NCBI RefSeq assembly: GCF_036417845.1
Contig: NC_089980.1
Location: 133,574,516 to 133,638,515, forward strand
Source: Apteryx mantelli
Taxonomy: Eukaryota > Chordata > Aves > Apterygiformes > Apterygidae
Reading direction: 5' to 3'
DNA: 64,000 nucleotides
Shown: piece by piece, positions 1-14,125 of the stretch
How the letters are laid out: each line of letters begins with the position of its first letter
How positions within the stretch are numbered: the stretch's first letter is position 1
Made by a program: the position numbers and the translations under genes
Notes under the pieces: generated by a model
What the model was told of the DNA's origin: nothing
Database searches by the model: none
Seen by the model: only the letters and a program-made list of their open reading frames with translations

Positions 1-3000
1 AAATTACTGTTTTGAATGTACCTGATTCTGGAAACTTTCATTATATTAGTATGCAATCCAGAAATGAGTAATGTCCTCCTCTGTTCAAGGGAGCAGAGGG
101 GAGCTTAGTGTACTTGTGAATTCTCCTTTAGCTTTCAAAGGTTGAGGACAAGAGTCCATAGCGATCTAATCATGTGATTTGGAAATGGTTATGGTGAGAA
201 TTGCACCTGCTCTCCATGGCAAAATCACCCGAGATGATGGATTTCTGTTGAGGATACAAAGGATTCAGAAACCTGCACATTTTATGTAAGCAACATAATC
301 CTCCAATTTGTATATTTAATATAAGTAAACAACAATTGTATATATATGTTATTTTACTTGGACAAATGACAGCTGGTGTAGAGCTGGGTTCCAGGTTCAG
401 ACACCTGAATTTAGTATGTCTGCAACACAAACGTTTACATTTGGCTAGCTGTTTAATTTCCCAATATGCTCAATGGTGATCTAAGACTTCATTTGCCTGA
501 AATTAAGCTAGTGCAATTTGAGATGCCTTGGGTTAGCTAAGGCCTCACCATGGGCTGGTGCATATGAGTTAGGACCTACGAGAGAGCCTGTACTCTTTGG
601 AAAGGTAGGCAGAGGCCAGCTAGGATAGCCCAGAGTATTTGACATGTTATTAGGTACCTATACGTAGGCAACTGCCCTGAGCCCTAGCAAATGCAATCAG
701 TGGACTCTGCAGAGCAATTCTAATGACCAAACATAGGTGTCTACCTTAGGATGAACTAAACCAGTCTGTAGCCTGCACGGTGTTGACTGGGCCTCCCATG
801 ACTGTAACAGGAGTCTAAACACTTAGCCCATACGCAGACACCTAATTTTGGAAGACTGCACCTGAAGTTGAATCCTATTCCTGATATCCTAGTTGCCAGA
901 ATATCTACTCTTACTGGAGCGATGGTTACGCTTTTGGTTCAGCTAGGGTTAAGCTAGTCTGGTTGTGCGTTTTGCACGGTAAGGTGGTTTCAGTTAAATG
1001 GTGGCAAGCAACAGAGCAAGAGTAATGGGCAGGTGCGATTACACGGGTGAAGAATCTCTCCTGGTGTGGCTTTGCTTCAGTGAGTTCCTTGAGATCCATA
1101 CGGACAATGTTTAGCTAAAGTTGCCTAATCACAAAGGTCACTCTTGAATATTTTTGGCTATAGAGGCGCAACGCAGAATATTGCCAGAAGGCCGTGACCA
1201 CTGTAGGAAGTAGGTAGAAACAGAGGCATGCGCAGGCTTGTAAATTTGTTAATAAATCATGGGAAGTTGGCCCTTGTATCCTGGTCTTGCATCAGTACAA
1301 ACAAGGTGAGTTAAGAATGAACCAGGACCGAGAAAGTCTTTGTTGGTACAAATCATGATTTTGGTTTGCTCTGGTGGTTATCTTGGCTGGGATCAAACCC
1401 CCAGCCTTACTTCAGATAATATATACAGCTATTAACACAAGTTTCCTTGATTGTCTATGGAAACTCCTAACCTCATTTGTGGAAACCATGGTTTTGAACA
1501 GGGTACAATAAAACTAGCCTTATTTAAGCTATGGTCTCCATTAAGGCAATGGATTGGATAGGCTGAAGGAGTTGGTGGCAGTGAAAAGGACCTTTCTGGC
1601 CTTTCTTCCAGTGTATTGACTCAGACCATTCAGGAACACAGCTCTAGTTTTATCAAATTTGCTATTTCATTTGTATGCTGCTTACTTAAGGGTATGTATA
1701 TGGTGTTGGCTTCTGAGAGGAAGAGTGCTAGCCTGTGTGCCAAATGACTATTACAGATTGATGCTCTTGGTCAAAACTGGATGACACAACACAAATTTCT
1801 AGCTTCAAGGCCATGGTGCTACCTAATTCTGTCTCTCTAGGTCTTTAATTTCTAGGCATTGGAATAGCCTCAAATCCATTTTGGCACAGGATGCATCATT
1901 ATTTTCATATTTGTGCTAGTCTGCTCTCCTGCTTTCATCCATACAAGCCAGGAGTGAATAAGAGTTGGCAACTTCATACTCGACTATTATATTGCAGAGA
2001 ACACTTTAATCAGCACCCTAATAAACAGCACGCTCAATTAATTGGGACAATTGCCAGCAAACAAATTCACCTCACTACACTTCGGTGGCAGTAAATGATG
2101 GATAAATAGTATGCTTGCTGTTGTCTGCAAGCTTATTTGTTGTAATTAACAGGTATGGTTTGGTGTTCATTGGCATGTCTACGCAGTAGTGCTCTGCTCA
2201 TTTTTGAGTAGGTTCTCTGTTCTGGTGTAGTTGCTAAAAATAAATAAAAGACAGATTTTCCTTTCAGCATTTGCTTAAAGCAATTTAGTGCTTTTGTGTT
2301 AAAAAAAAAAAGATTAATGTAACTGAAGGGGCTTTCTACGTATTATATTCCTATATGGGTTTAATAATAAATGTGATAATTTAATTAGCATGCTTCTGTT
2401 TTAACTAGTATATCAGATAATAGGACTTTGCCACGGAATGACTTAATAAAGGGAGGGATTTCTGCTGCAGCTTTCTAAAGCTACCTTTTTAACCAGGGGC
2501 TGCATGGTGGTTTGCTTTAAAGTGGTGTTTCCTTGAGGGATATCTACAGAAGTACAATCTAGTATCTGAAACTGATATATGCTATGATTTACTGTATGCA
2601 CATGTCACACTTTCTGCAATTTGGACACCCTTTGCCAGAGAATTAAATAAAATTGAACACAGCAAACCTTTCTAATCCCTGCATTCCTCCCATATTGCTT
2701 CTATGGAGACAGAAAAGATGATTGAAAGCAAATAAATATAAGAAGGGAAGTGGTGCTGGGGAAATCTCAACTAGAGAGCTTGAAAAGCAGGATGGCTATG
2801 GATCAGCAAAGGGTAGAAACATTCGTGTAGTTAAAAGGAGAACATCATTTGTGGGTTATCTGAAAAGAATTGCCCATGCTGGCATTTACTTTGACTTGTT
2901 GGCGGGAGGAAAAGAAACCGCCCTGTACCACTGCATACGGTTCCTTATTAGTTGTGGCTTCTGCAGAGGCCCCGTCTCTTCTTTGGAGCATGGAGGATTT

Positions 3001-5479
3001 CTTTCATTACATAATCTGTACACTCTCTTTTTTTAAATATTTTTTTTTCCTCTTGTGTGTGCAAATTCTCTTTGCACCAATGCTTCTATACTGAAGTTAT
3101 TATGCCAAAGGAATGCAAATGTCTAGAGTAACAATGGTTCATTTTCCTTTAATGACTTTGTCGACAGGATGGAGACATTTTTGTGGTGTGATGAATTCAC
3201 TCGGTCTCCCGTTGTGTTTTCTCCACATGCTTTGGAAACTCTCTCTCTTTCTCCGAGAATTGTGGCCATCCACTCCAGCAAGAGCTTCATTACTTTATAT
3301 TCATTGTATTTAAATGACACCCCAGTGGTACTGACCTCCTGAGATGATTGATGTAAATTATATGCTATGTAGGGGAAAATAAAATCTTTTTCTGACTTTT
3401 TATGTTCTGCAGAGAAATAAAAGTGAAAACAAATGACAGAGAAAATCAGGCCTATTCAAAAGTGAAACTTTGTAAGCATTATGGTTTGAGTAGACTCCAA
3501 TCTGTAAAAGTGCTGAGACAGTTTATAATGACCTTAGTATCTGAAAGGTGACCTGAAAAGGGAAAATAATTTTGTATATGCCCTTTTTTGGTTCTGTAAC
3601 ATGCATAACAAAAATTTGATCAGCTTTTTATTTTCTCTCTCTTTTTTTTTCCCCTCTCTGTAAAGTTTAGTTAGAATTCAGTAGGGAGCAGCCACTGCAC
3701 TTTTACCAACTATGCAAACACACAGCACTAGAAAGGACATTCTGTACGCCTAAGTCCTGTTTATTCCTGTCTTAGGGAGCAGACTAATATCTTCTAGCAA
3801 TTTTTGCTGTATCAGTTTAGGATTTTATAGCCAATAAGTATCTATCTTGCTCAGCTCTGCCAGGAGATATCATCTACAGAAGCAGCAATGGAGGGAATGT
3901 TTTTTCATCAGCCCAGCTCATCATCAGGCCTACTAACTTAAATCACTTCTGAACTTGCAACCCCTCACTCTGGCCAATATGATTTTGCATTGCAGCAATA
4001 AAATTTGTCAGAAAATGTTCTGTCAGCACCTGAAAAGACACCTTAACGAGTCACTATTCAGGCTCCTGCAAATTATTTAGTTCACAGTGGACATGCTCAA
4101 CCATACTATCCCAGTCATTCCCATATTAAAATTACTGTATGTAATCGGCATAGTCACTTCTGCATTTTCTATGTTTTACCATTAATCTATCTTACCAATT
4201 CTGATATACATAAAGATATGCATGGTACATACAGAAATGTCAGCAACATGCCGTTTTGTCTTCCTCATTTTAATGCAAGGTTTTGGCCAACCACAGAATT
4301 TGCCTAAAAAAATTTAGCTCTTTCATGGAAGACTGCGATAGCTTGACAGAATGCTTTGTTTTTTCTTTGGGCCAGGAAAATGCTGATTTAGCTGGGCTTG
4401 TCCAGGTGTTTTAAAATTCATAATAGGAAGGAATAGTTCAGGTCATCTTCCCTGCAGCAACAACTAGAATTTGCTGTAAATGCAAGAATCAGCAGCCTTG
4501 GCCTCTCACTCTCTAGGATATTATCTTAGCTGCTTGGTGTTTTGCCTTGCTGCTGTCGGTGCTTAAGACTGGTATCAGCTTTGCTCTTATAATCATAAGC
4601 AGCAGCGGGATAGAGAGGGGCTGGCAACACTCAGCTGGATAGCAGTGGGTAGCATGATCTCCCTGTCTTCCTAAAGATGATGTGGGAGGTGGAAACGGGA
4701 AGGAGGCAATCAGGAGAGAATCACAGGGACTAATAGGACGTTTATATGAAGTAATGAGAAGGAAGAGGAGTGAATGGTAGCAAGTAAAAAAAGGAAGGGA
4801 AACACAAGGAAGCGAAAGGAAAAAGAAAATTATTCCAGATGACTTTCAAATAAGCTGGAATGCGGGTGGCCCCTATAGTGGCGAGATAATTTCAGTTGTT
4901 AAGGCTTCCTCCTTTTCTTATCTCTCTCAAAAAAAAAAAAAAAAAGGTAAAATACTACAATGTATCTAAAATTGCAGCGTCTCTGGACTGCCAGTTTCTT
5001 TGAATGAATCCTAGCAGAAATAACACGGATGTTGTTAAGTGTGCAGGCAGGAATTTGAATTAAACATGGACTGACAAGGGGAAGGCAAAAGACCTGGACT
5101 ATAACTTTGGAAATTACACTCCTTGCAAACCTTCGGGAAAAGCATGCTTCTTGTATATGCGATAAGACAAAAAGTACTAACGGTTACTCATTTCACCTCT
5201 GCTAGCCACGTTTAATAATCCCAGTTTACATGATGAAACAAATTAGTCTTTCTCCTAACCAACCTATTCGCATACCGGCAGGTGAGCAGGAATTACTGAA
5301 TGCACCACAACCTACAAATGAGGGGCACAAAAGAAAGTTTCAAAAGCCCCAGTGTTGCCTCATCGTGCCTTTTCCTTTCAACCTGTGCAACTACGAGAAT
5401 TCAGGGAAAGATGTGATTGCTAAAACGGGATATACGCTAGGAAAAAAAGAAGGGAAAACACAGGCCCTGCTCACCCAGG
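1..5479. other. Noncoding stretch left of the CpG island
   Basis: No exon or gene was recognised. It holds a possible ancient repeat (566-851), a 17-base A-run at 4929-4945, and short chance frames such as the one at 2722-3036, which lacks any recognisable domain. Confidence 0.6.
566..851. repeat. Possible ancient repeat with AGGTRCCTA-type half sites
   Basis: Variants of one palindromic motif recur here: TTAGGACCTA (569-578), TTAGGTACCTA (650-660), TAGGTGTCTACCTTAGG (734-750) and GACACCTAATTTTGG (837-851). Old palindromic amniote repeats carry TTAGGTGCCTAA-like arms, so this could be a decayed copy. I cannot name the family and the boundaries are unclear. Confidence 0.25.
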
Positions 5480-6029
5480 GAAAACAACCTTGATACAGCT
5501 AAAGCCATTTAACCACCGCCGTACTGACGAAGCGGTACAACTCGCAGCTGCACAGCCAGCGTCGCAGCACGGATCTGCTGGCGTTTTTAGGGACAAAAAT
5601 ACGTTTGTGCGCAGAGGGCTAGTTCGCGGAGCGAGGGCAGGACGTCGCGCTCCGGCTTCCAACGCCTCAGCGGGGCCGTAACGGCAGCGGGCGCCGCGGC
5701 ACCTGCGTGGCGGCGTAAAACCCGCACCAAAACGGCGGCACCGACACCCGCCTCGCCAGGGCGGCGACGACCCCCCTCGCCACGGCCGCCCTGCTCAGCC
5801 CTGAGGCAGCACCTGCGAGCGCGGCGGGGCGGGGGGGGCGGTAACGGCAGTAACGGCCGCGGGCAACGGCCGCCGAGGCGGCGCGGCGGCGGCGGCGCGC
5901 CCCGCCTCAGGCTCCGCCCCCCGCCCTGGGAGGCCGCGGCCGCCACACAGCAGATGGAGGCGGCGGCGCGCCGCGGCCCGTGTGTGGCGGAACCGGGCCC
6001 TCCCCGCCGCGGGCGGCGCCATTTTCCCC

Positions 6030-6315
6030 CCCTCGGCAGCGTGCGCCTCCGCGCCGGAGTCGCGGCGAGCGGGGAGGCCGCGGCCGCTCGCGCTCCCGCT
6101 GCCGCAGGGGCTCGCCGCGGTGCCGGCGGCGCGCGCAGGGGGAAGGCACCGGGTTCAGCTCCTTCTCCTCCCCGCCCGCCCCCGCCCGCCCGCTTGCCTC
6201 TCGCTGGACAGGCGCGCCCCGGGGGGGGACTGGGCACCGCCAAGGCGGGCTGCTCCTGCCCGCCTGCCTTGCTCCCTGCACACCTCCGCCTCCATCCGCC
6301 CATCCGTCCCCGGGG
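6030..6315 (+). other. SUPT3H: Putative SUPT3H noncoding first exon
   Basis: The SUPT3H coding exon begins directly after a splice acceptor, so at least one 5' exon must lie upstream. Inside the CpG island a donor-like G|GTGAGC occurs with its GT at 6316-6317. An exon ending at 6315 would place CGGGG before the ATG at 16031, giving a purine at -3. The left boundary is a guess, and other GT donors in the island are possible. Only the existence of an upstream exon is well supported; its position here is inference. Confidence 0.3.
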
Positions 6316-6437
6316 GTGAGCCTTTGAGTGAGTCACCAGCGAGAGCGAGAGGCTGCTGCCGCCTCACTAACTTAGCAGGGGTGCTCATGTGGGGCCTTGA
6401 GAAATATTAACCCGGCGGTATACGATCAGCGTTACCT

Positions 6438-6462
6438 GTCTCTCTCTCTCTTTTTTTTTTTT
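6438..6462. repeat. (TC)n followed by T-run
   Basis: An alternating TC run passes into about twelve T at the right-hand side of the CpG island. It is simple sequence. The polypyrimidine is followed by CTTCAG near 6478 and could by chance resemble a splice acceptor. Confidence 0.8.
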
Positions 6463-9400
6463 AAATTAATCGCTTCAGGGTGAGAGGAGGGAGGGGGCGG
6501 CTGGGGCGAAGTCGGGCCCGTGCTGCAGAAATCGCTGCTAACGAAGCCTCTGTCGGGGCAGTTTCGCGTTCTCGAGGCCGCGTGGGCTAGAGAGGAGCCG
6601 CGCGGCGCGAAGCGAAGCGCCAGCACCGCTGGGCTACGTGGCCACGAGCCTGGCGAAAGGCTTCCCCGTGCGGCGCCCGTCCACGCGGGACGGCCTGCTG
6701 CTGCCTGAGAGCAGCCGCTCTTAGGCCAAAGTGGCGGAACCGGGGTTGCTCCCGCTCGCAGCTAACAGCTTTTGCCGTGTTTCTCTCTCGCATCGCTTCT
6801 CTCGCGGCCTCTGTTATTATATCTGTTTGCCCTGCCCTGTTTGCTTGTAACTAACTCTGGGGATGTTTCTAGAGCTTTTTATTGTAAATGGGAATTGTGC
6901 ACCTAGGGTCAGGCTTTGGCCTAGGGTATGCCGCGTGCTGCTGAGCGTTCATTTCTTCCTGTATCTCTGATGCTGTGAAATGGCAGTAGTTCTTAATTTT
7001 TCTCTGGAGGAGGTGGATTTTATTTATTTTGTAAAAGGAGGCATGGCAGTTTATCGATAGAAGTCTTGTGATAGTATATAAGCTTAAAGAAAATATTGGT
7101 AAATGTTTAAAAACCTAGGGATAACTGCTAGTCTAGAAGAATACTTCTCTTTGTAGACTTTCAGTGGTTTTGATTAGCATTTACTAACTATATTTTCCTA
7201 TGTCCTATGTACAGCTCAACTGTTTATAAGTCCCTAGAAATTACATGAAAGAAGTCTTTGCGGTCTGTGAATGCAAAGCATAATGTACATGCAAAATATT
7301 TGTTCCCGTGTATGTGAAGGGGAGGTAAGAGCCTGATGTTGTGGACAACCAGCTTAGCTGTACGGCACTGGTATTAATGATTTATTGTGACATGGCACGT
7401 TTCCTAAGAGTGAATCTGTGCAAACGTTTGCGGTTGAATTGGTGAGATGCTTACATTTTTTTCCAGAAGTCTTTGAACCAACTCTCACATCTTTCTTTCT
7501 TGGAACAGGCCTTCTCTCTTTCCTTCAGACTTAAGGCACTGCCTAAGTACAGTGCTAGCTAACTTGGCAGGGTGCAATGCACCCTCGCTCCTTCCATTTT
7601 TACATATTTTTCTTTATTATTGGATAGATCCAAATGCTATGGAAGGCCATGTCATTCCTTCTGTTAACTTTGGTGGATTTTGGGTTGGCTCAAACTTGCA
7701 TGTTACTAATATGCAAATCGGAATTTATTTTCTTCTGGTGCTTTTTTGTCCTGTATATTGGTGCTGTGTAGATGGGCATGCTGACGCTACAAGCAGCGTT
7801 TCCAATTGCAACAGCATTTATCTGTGGTTTTCTGAAAGCCTCGTCTCTGTGAATCTTATGACCACGCAAGGATGTTAGGTTTAATTTAGATAAAGGAACT
7901 CCTAGCCCTGATGATTCTGGAGAAAGTCTTGAGGTTTAACTAGAATACACGAAAAAGGCAGAAGGAAGAACTCCAAAGCCATGTTTAACACTGTTCAGTG
8001 GCCTTTGGTTCATGCAAACTTAGAGTATTTGCTAAGCCTCTGAGTAACCAACTGAATGACTCTCCTGGGCTTAATTTTGTATAATATAGAATGTAGCTGT
8101 CTGAAATTTGATTAGTGAATTAGTAACTTGTCAGCATAAGCAAGCTATAATTTAGTAAGCTACATGTGTTTTAAGAATTGTTTACATATAACACTCTAGA
8201 GCAACACTGAATGTTGATCATGTTATTGCCATCCTAATGTGATGCCCTCAAGCAGTGAGACCCGCTAGACAGGTGCAAGGGTGCTTTCAAGGCATGAGAC
8301 CAAACCCAAACAGTGTGATTATCCCATAGAAATTAATTGAGTTGACTCTCTTGTGACTGTGAAAAATCCAAATACTTTGAAATATGAAGTAGGTAAAGAA
8401 AAGGAAACTAATTAGGCCTATGTTCTCATGCCACCAGGCAGCAGTGACTCAAGTATGAGCTTATGGGAGCTGATCAGAAAACTGCCTGTCAAAGGTACCA
8501 GAGCCAATATCGATTAGGTCTGCATTTTGTATTTCAAAAATTGGCATTAATAGTGCTACAAGTAATCACTATTATTTTGAAATTATCTTTTCAAGTGCTC
8601 ATTTGTAAGGTAAGGCAGAATAACTTTCGATTTATAAATAATCTTTGGCTTTTCTTACCCTTCTATTTTGCATACATTTGCAGTATTACATTTGATGACA
8701 GTCAAAAAGTCACAGAGTTAGCTGAAAAGTTTATAGTTCAAACAGCTCTTCAAGCTGTCATAAAAGAAGTAATGGTAACGGTAAAAAGAGGCCAATACTT
8801 TGTATGGAAGGGACCATTTTCTGAAGCATCTAGGTATTGGCCTAACTCTTTGGAGCTGTGTATTGGGAATGTTTATGATTGACGTGGGAGTCATTAGCCA
8901 ATGTTAAATGCTTTTAAAAATTGTGTGCTTAAAAATGAGGAAAAATATGTGTTTTCAGGAAGCAGAGCATATTTTAGTAGAAATCTAACAGACCTCATTT
9001 GTGATTGTGAGATCTCTGAAGGGTTTGGTGTCCTGAATGTTGCTGAATTACTATTAAGCTTGATTATTTTAAATGGTTGTAATTTATATTAGCAACTAAA
9101 ACCTGTTAGGCCAGAGGTTTTCACTGTGCTGGGTGTTGTGCAAATAAGTAACAATGGAGGTAGACATTTTCTGCTGTAGGGAATTTTGATTTGTGATGGC
9201 AAGCAGTGGTTTCAGAAAGGACAGGAACAGTTCTTTAACGATAAAAATAGGAAAAATCCTTTATAGTCTCCAAATCCTCTCCATAGTCTGGGACAAAGTA
9301 TGAAAATCCTGATAGAGCAGTTTTCAACTAGGTTCTGAGTGGAACTATATTATGAAAGGCTTTCGGCTGTGTTTCAAGTGGTGGACTAAAGACAGCCCAC

Positions 9401-12400
9401 GGTGATGCGGAAGGAAGAGAATTACTGTGATGGGCTGGGAATATGAGGTTTAGTAGTACCATCTTGAAAGGCATTGAGCAGGTGGGGGTAGGTTCAGGAG
9501 AATTCTAGAAAGAGAAATAACACACAGGAAAGAATAACTTAAAGCTAAAGGTAAGAAAGGAATAATTTGGTTACGCTTTACAGGGAACGCAACTGTAGTG
9601 AAACCTCAAATTTTGAGTTACTCTAGATGGAACTAAAGGTAGATGGGAAGCATAATGATTAATGGATTTGCATGTTGACAAACACTCAATATTTTGCTTT
9701 TTCTGAATAGTAAAAACATTCATACACAAGCATGCAGGTGTCAAGTTAGTTCTACAAGTAAGTTAGGGGTTGGCTTTTGCTCATCTTTACATGCCAGAGT
9801 CATATGTATGAGTTCCAAAAGATTTGAAGCTAACTTCTATCATTAGAGTTGCAGGCACACCTCGAATTTGCTTCACTGAAAATTGTCAGTGGTTACATCA
9901 GGAAAAATACGGCTGATAAATTGCATGCCTATACAATTACTAAATAATTGGTAAGGAAGATTCAGAATACTACCAGAATAATGCATTTTTAAAGATAATT
10001 TGTAGTCCAAACAAGGTTATGGCTACAGTACCCGGATTCAGGAACCTATGGAACCTTTGTTGTTTTTTACAGGATATTTGGTCTTTACACTGTTTTATTA
10101 AAGCATACTTAGGAATGAAAAAAAAGTCATTGGTGCTTAATTTGCAGTGCCTTTAACTGCCAAAAGTGGCATGGAGTTCTGCAAGAAGTGCTGCGCATCC
10201 TGCTGAGAGGGAGACGGGCGCATGCATTAGATTCACTTTCCCTGCTTTCTTGCTAAAAATTCACTTCTGGGGAAGGACAGAGCTCTGATTAGAGTTCAGT
10301 TAGAAATTGTACAAGATATGTTTGCAAACATATCCAGATGGGGAGACATACCTCCCGTGTAAGATTATGCTGCATGTTTCTCAATCTCAAATAAAGTAGT
10401 TAATCTGTGTATTAATACTCTTTCAGTAGAGTAGTCCAGACCATTCTGTTGTCTGTTCCAGAAGAGGCTTAAATAAGTGTCATGTCAGGTCGTCAGGGGT
10501 GGACAAATAATAACTTGCAATATGGTTTAATCGCTCTTTTAAGTGAACGTTAGTTTCACTCTCTTCATTTCTAGACGTGCATGTTTCTTCTGTAATTTCT
10601 AAATGGGAATGAATTGACTGAGTTGCCTTATAAATGGAAAGGGGGAAAATGATATTCCAAGTACGTTTAGTTCCAGCACAGAATGTCATGGTTAAAGATG
10701 AGGTGCTGATTTGTCTGGGTGGTGATTGAAGTTTGGCTGTGAATTGACAGCTATAAGATGAGGATTTCTTTCTGTTACTTGCTTTCGGATATAACTACCG
10801 TAAGAATCTAGAGCATCGGGTAATAAAAAGAAGCAGCAATAGCAGATGTAATGTGTTCTCCTTAGCAAGACTAGTGCATGCATTCCACTTTGTGATACTT
10901 TGTTAATTAAATCAGAAATGAAAGAAAGCTCGGATTGCATCCCCAGCTTTGAACAATATCATTGTATGCAGACCTGATGCAGATGTATCACTGCCTGCCC
11001 ACAGATTGCTTCTAATGCTGGACTCTCTCTGGCTGTTCCTTGAAAGCCTGTTCCTTTGCTTTATCTCCTTGCCTTTTCAGAGGCCAAATTTAGGGAATTC
11101 ATCTTATTGCCTGTAAGCAGAACTATTTCTTGTGTTACAGAGGAAGCTAATAGTTACTGTGCAGCCCTGGACAGCTTAGAGGCTGATAAAGGGGTTGTAT
11201 TATGTATTTTGAATCATTCATCCATTGTAAAACCTAGGTCATCCTTGCCTGAGACTTTTCACTCCAGCATGTTTCTAGTTCTAGCCTGCTTGTATAACTC
11301 AGGAGAACTTAAGGACTTAATAGTTAGTATTTGCATTTTCAGTTATTCCATGATCCTGGGAGAGCAGATGATCAATGAAATAATATATGTATTCCAGTAT
11401 TTGGAATGCAGTATTTATTTATTTTTATTTATTTTTATTTTTTAACATCTCCAACCTTAGAAGACTGTTTTTGCACTCTCTGGTGTGCTGCTCAGCTCAT
11501 GCATTCAGTAAAATACTTGGGGGTAACAGTCTGGTTAACTTGATTGCTGTGAAGTACGGGGTGTGAAAACAAAAACATTAATTTCAATGTTGTATTAATT
11601 CATAATCATCTTGGCATTCATTTCCTTCCTTCCTGTTTTGCTTGGGTTTACAGAGATGAAAATATGTCAGTCTGTAACTCTTTGCATGGTCTCAGGTTAT
11701 ATGCAAAATGCATTTGTGAAAGGCAAGGAAAGACTGATGCAGTATCCACATTAGATGTAGGTTAGCTGAGTTAATTTGTCACAAGAGTAAATTCTACAAT
11801 AATGTATTTAATATAGGAATATGTGCAGGAATGCTGCCTTTTTTTTTTCCCCTCAGTAATTCTACACCTTCTCTAGCCTATACCAGAGATATACCAGTTA
11901 AAATTTATAAAGTCTCAAGAAAAATCAGAGAAGTTAAAGACCTATGTGACTTGATTCAGCAAACACTTTGAAAGCATTGAAAACAAATGCATTTGCTGAC
12001 TGTAATTATGCCCAGTTTTACTCAAAACTCTGTTAAACCTTTGTGGTTCAAATTTGTCTCTTGTGAGAACACAATTTCATTTTCAACTGACTCAGTTTAG
12101 GCTTAGGGCCATTCAGTTTTTGCAGAGCTGGAGCTGCAGTAATATAAATGTTTGCTCTACCTGATTGAGTTTAGATTAATAAATTAACAGATCTAGTGGA
12201 GGACTTTTTGTGTAATGAGTCTTTGAATTCACCCTTCTCTTAAATCCTCATGGCAGAATTTGGCAACAGCGGTCGGTGAATGTATTTGGGCAGTATTTCA
12301 AAATAAAAGATGAAGGTGTTGGCCGTGACCTTTTTGAAGACTGCCTATGTACGTCATCAAATGCTAGGAAATAGCACAGATTTGGTACTCTGCAAAATAC

Positions 12401-13104
12401 AGTGTTAAATTCAAGTTTTAGGAGCAGTAGTATTATACGTATAGCTCATTGATGAAACAACAGTAAGTAGGAGTTAGTAGTGCTGGGGGACTTCAGAGGG
12501 GGGCTGCGGTTACACAGGATGGCTACAAACGGCAAGTCTGAGTATCTCACCTCGGTGAAAAGGATGGACCTAAACTTGATAAGGAAGGACTTGGAATTTG
12601 TTTCCTTCGACTGAAACTATTTTTTATTCTGCTGGCCTATAGGGGACAAGTATTATTTTCTAATATGACAGTTTAATGTCAAAGACATTGAGATTACAGT
12701 AGATTCTTTTAAAAGTTTATTTGCATTAATGATTTTTAATACATATATAAAAATTTTAATATATATTTTTAATTATACATTTGATTGCAATATTTTACTT
12801 TTGGGAAAAGAGTTTGTAAAAGCCGGACGTATTTAGATAGGACCTCATAATTACTAGTTCCAAATAGTGTTAATCAGATGTTATCTTCTCCTTGCTAGAG
12901 TTCGTGATTAAAATAAGGCATGCTGAAATAATCTGTGACCTAATCTGAACATCTGAATTCATTTTGCAGAATATGGCAAACAGCTGCATTTCAGTTTGGA
13001 GCAAAAACAAATATAGTATATTGACCCGTTGAAGATTACAGTAGGCTTTTCAATTCCATGTTAGCTGTACTTATTGAAGAAAATTGATATGAGAGTGCTT
13101 CTGC

Positions 13105-13125
13105 TTTTTTTTTTTTTTTTTTTTT
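13105..13125. repeat. Poly-T run (21)
   Basis: An uninterrupted run of T, without a recognisable retroposon body beside it. Confidence 0.9.
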
Positions 13126-14064
13126 AGTGTCCGGAAGAAAGGAAATAGAACATACGGATGATGGGACTTTGATGTGTAAAGAAGTTAATTATCTAAACCA
13201 TCAAACAAAATGTGGGCTGTGGAAGTAATTATTCTAAGGGGTCTGACGAAGCCTGACAAGCTGTTGGTTTTTTATGTCAAGAAGAGGCTGTACACCTGCT
13301 TGATTTGAAAGTTAAATCATTTGGTTGCAGGAGGAAGAGCAGAGTTTAAGTGAACCAGTAGCTGATAAGCTTTCAGCTCTCAAACCTACTGGTGCTTGTG
13401 CAGATGTACAGACCTTCTGGATGCTTAGTGAGGCTGCTCTCGTGCATTCGGAGGACAGGAACCTTAAGAAGTACTTGCTCTAAACCACTCCAGACTTGCT
13501 CCGAACAAGGCACTCGTGAATCATAACCATTACGTTGAGTTGGAAGCTCTGCAGAACTGTGGCTCGATTCTCAGTTCACGAGATTGCCTCTTAACTCAGT
13601 GGGCCAGAAGCACGTGGACAAAGCAAAATGTCTGCCTTGGATATTTAAACAAAATAACCACGTGCTTTAGATGATGCAGTTAGTTTAAAAAAAATAAAAT
13701 AAAAAAGAAATCTTGAGTCTTTATGTACTATTTAACCTTTGAACCCTTAAGACACATATGAATGACATGTTTCAAGAATTTTTGTTCTGCAGCCATTTTA
13801 GAAAGTATAAGCTGAGATGTTCACCTAATTGCTTTCTCTAGGGTCTGGGTAAAATATCAGATATTCCAACTTACCCGTTCTGCACCATAGGAGCTGGTTG
13901 GTAAAGACTGAAGGGTCTAATTGCAAGAGCATGATACATATTTGGGACCTTATTGTTTGTGTAATGAAATATTGATTGCCAAACGATAAACCCAAATAAT
14001 CAAAAATCAAACTATGTGGTCTAGGTTCTGCAGATGTTTAAAGGCATGTAGTCTTAATTATACG

Positions 14065-14125
14065 TACAGATCCAATGAAGTTAATGGGAGTACTGATGAT
14101 TACAATTAATGCAGGGGGGAAAAAA
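14065..14125. repeat. Possible fragment of ancient palindromic repeat
   Basis: The segment AGATCCAATGAAGTTAATGGGAGTAC resembles in part the centre of the palindromic amniote repeat seen at 14591-14710 (CAATGGGAGTA-type core). Only about 25 bases are convincing. Confidence 0.25.

Larger units (their letters stand above)
5480..6800 (+). promoter_or_regulatory. SUPT3H: CpG island, probable SUPT3H promoter
   Basis: The base composition changes abruptly from AT-rich to very GC- and CpG-rich between about 5480 and 6800, densest from 5640 to 6350. GC boxes of the Sp1/KLF type occur at 5823-5841 and 5908-5925, an E2F-like TTTCGCG near 6561, and a YY1-type motif at 6015-6027. This is the look of a TATA-less housekeeping promoter. 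It lies about 10 kb upstream of the first SUPT3H coding exon on the same strand, so I infer that it drives SUPT3H. The transcription start cannot be fixed from sequence. Long open frames on both strands here are by-products of high GC content. A divergent minus-strand transcript is possible. Confidence 0.75.

Noticed and set aside
2722..3036. 104-codon plus-strand frame beginning with Lys/Gly-rich residues
   Set aside because: No recognisable domain; it ends in low-complexity T-rich sequence and sits in ordinary noncoding DNA.
5587..6336. 249-codon minus-strand open frame, plus several others across 5790-6410 on both strands
   Set aside because: They all lie in the CpG island, where stop codons are rare; composition is Ala/Arg/Pro/Gly noise with no domain, and frames are open on both strands at once.
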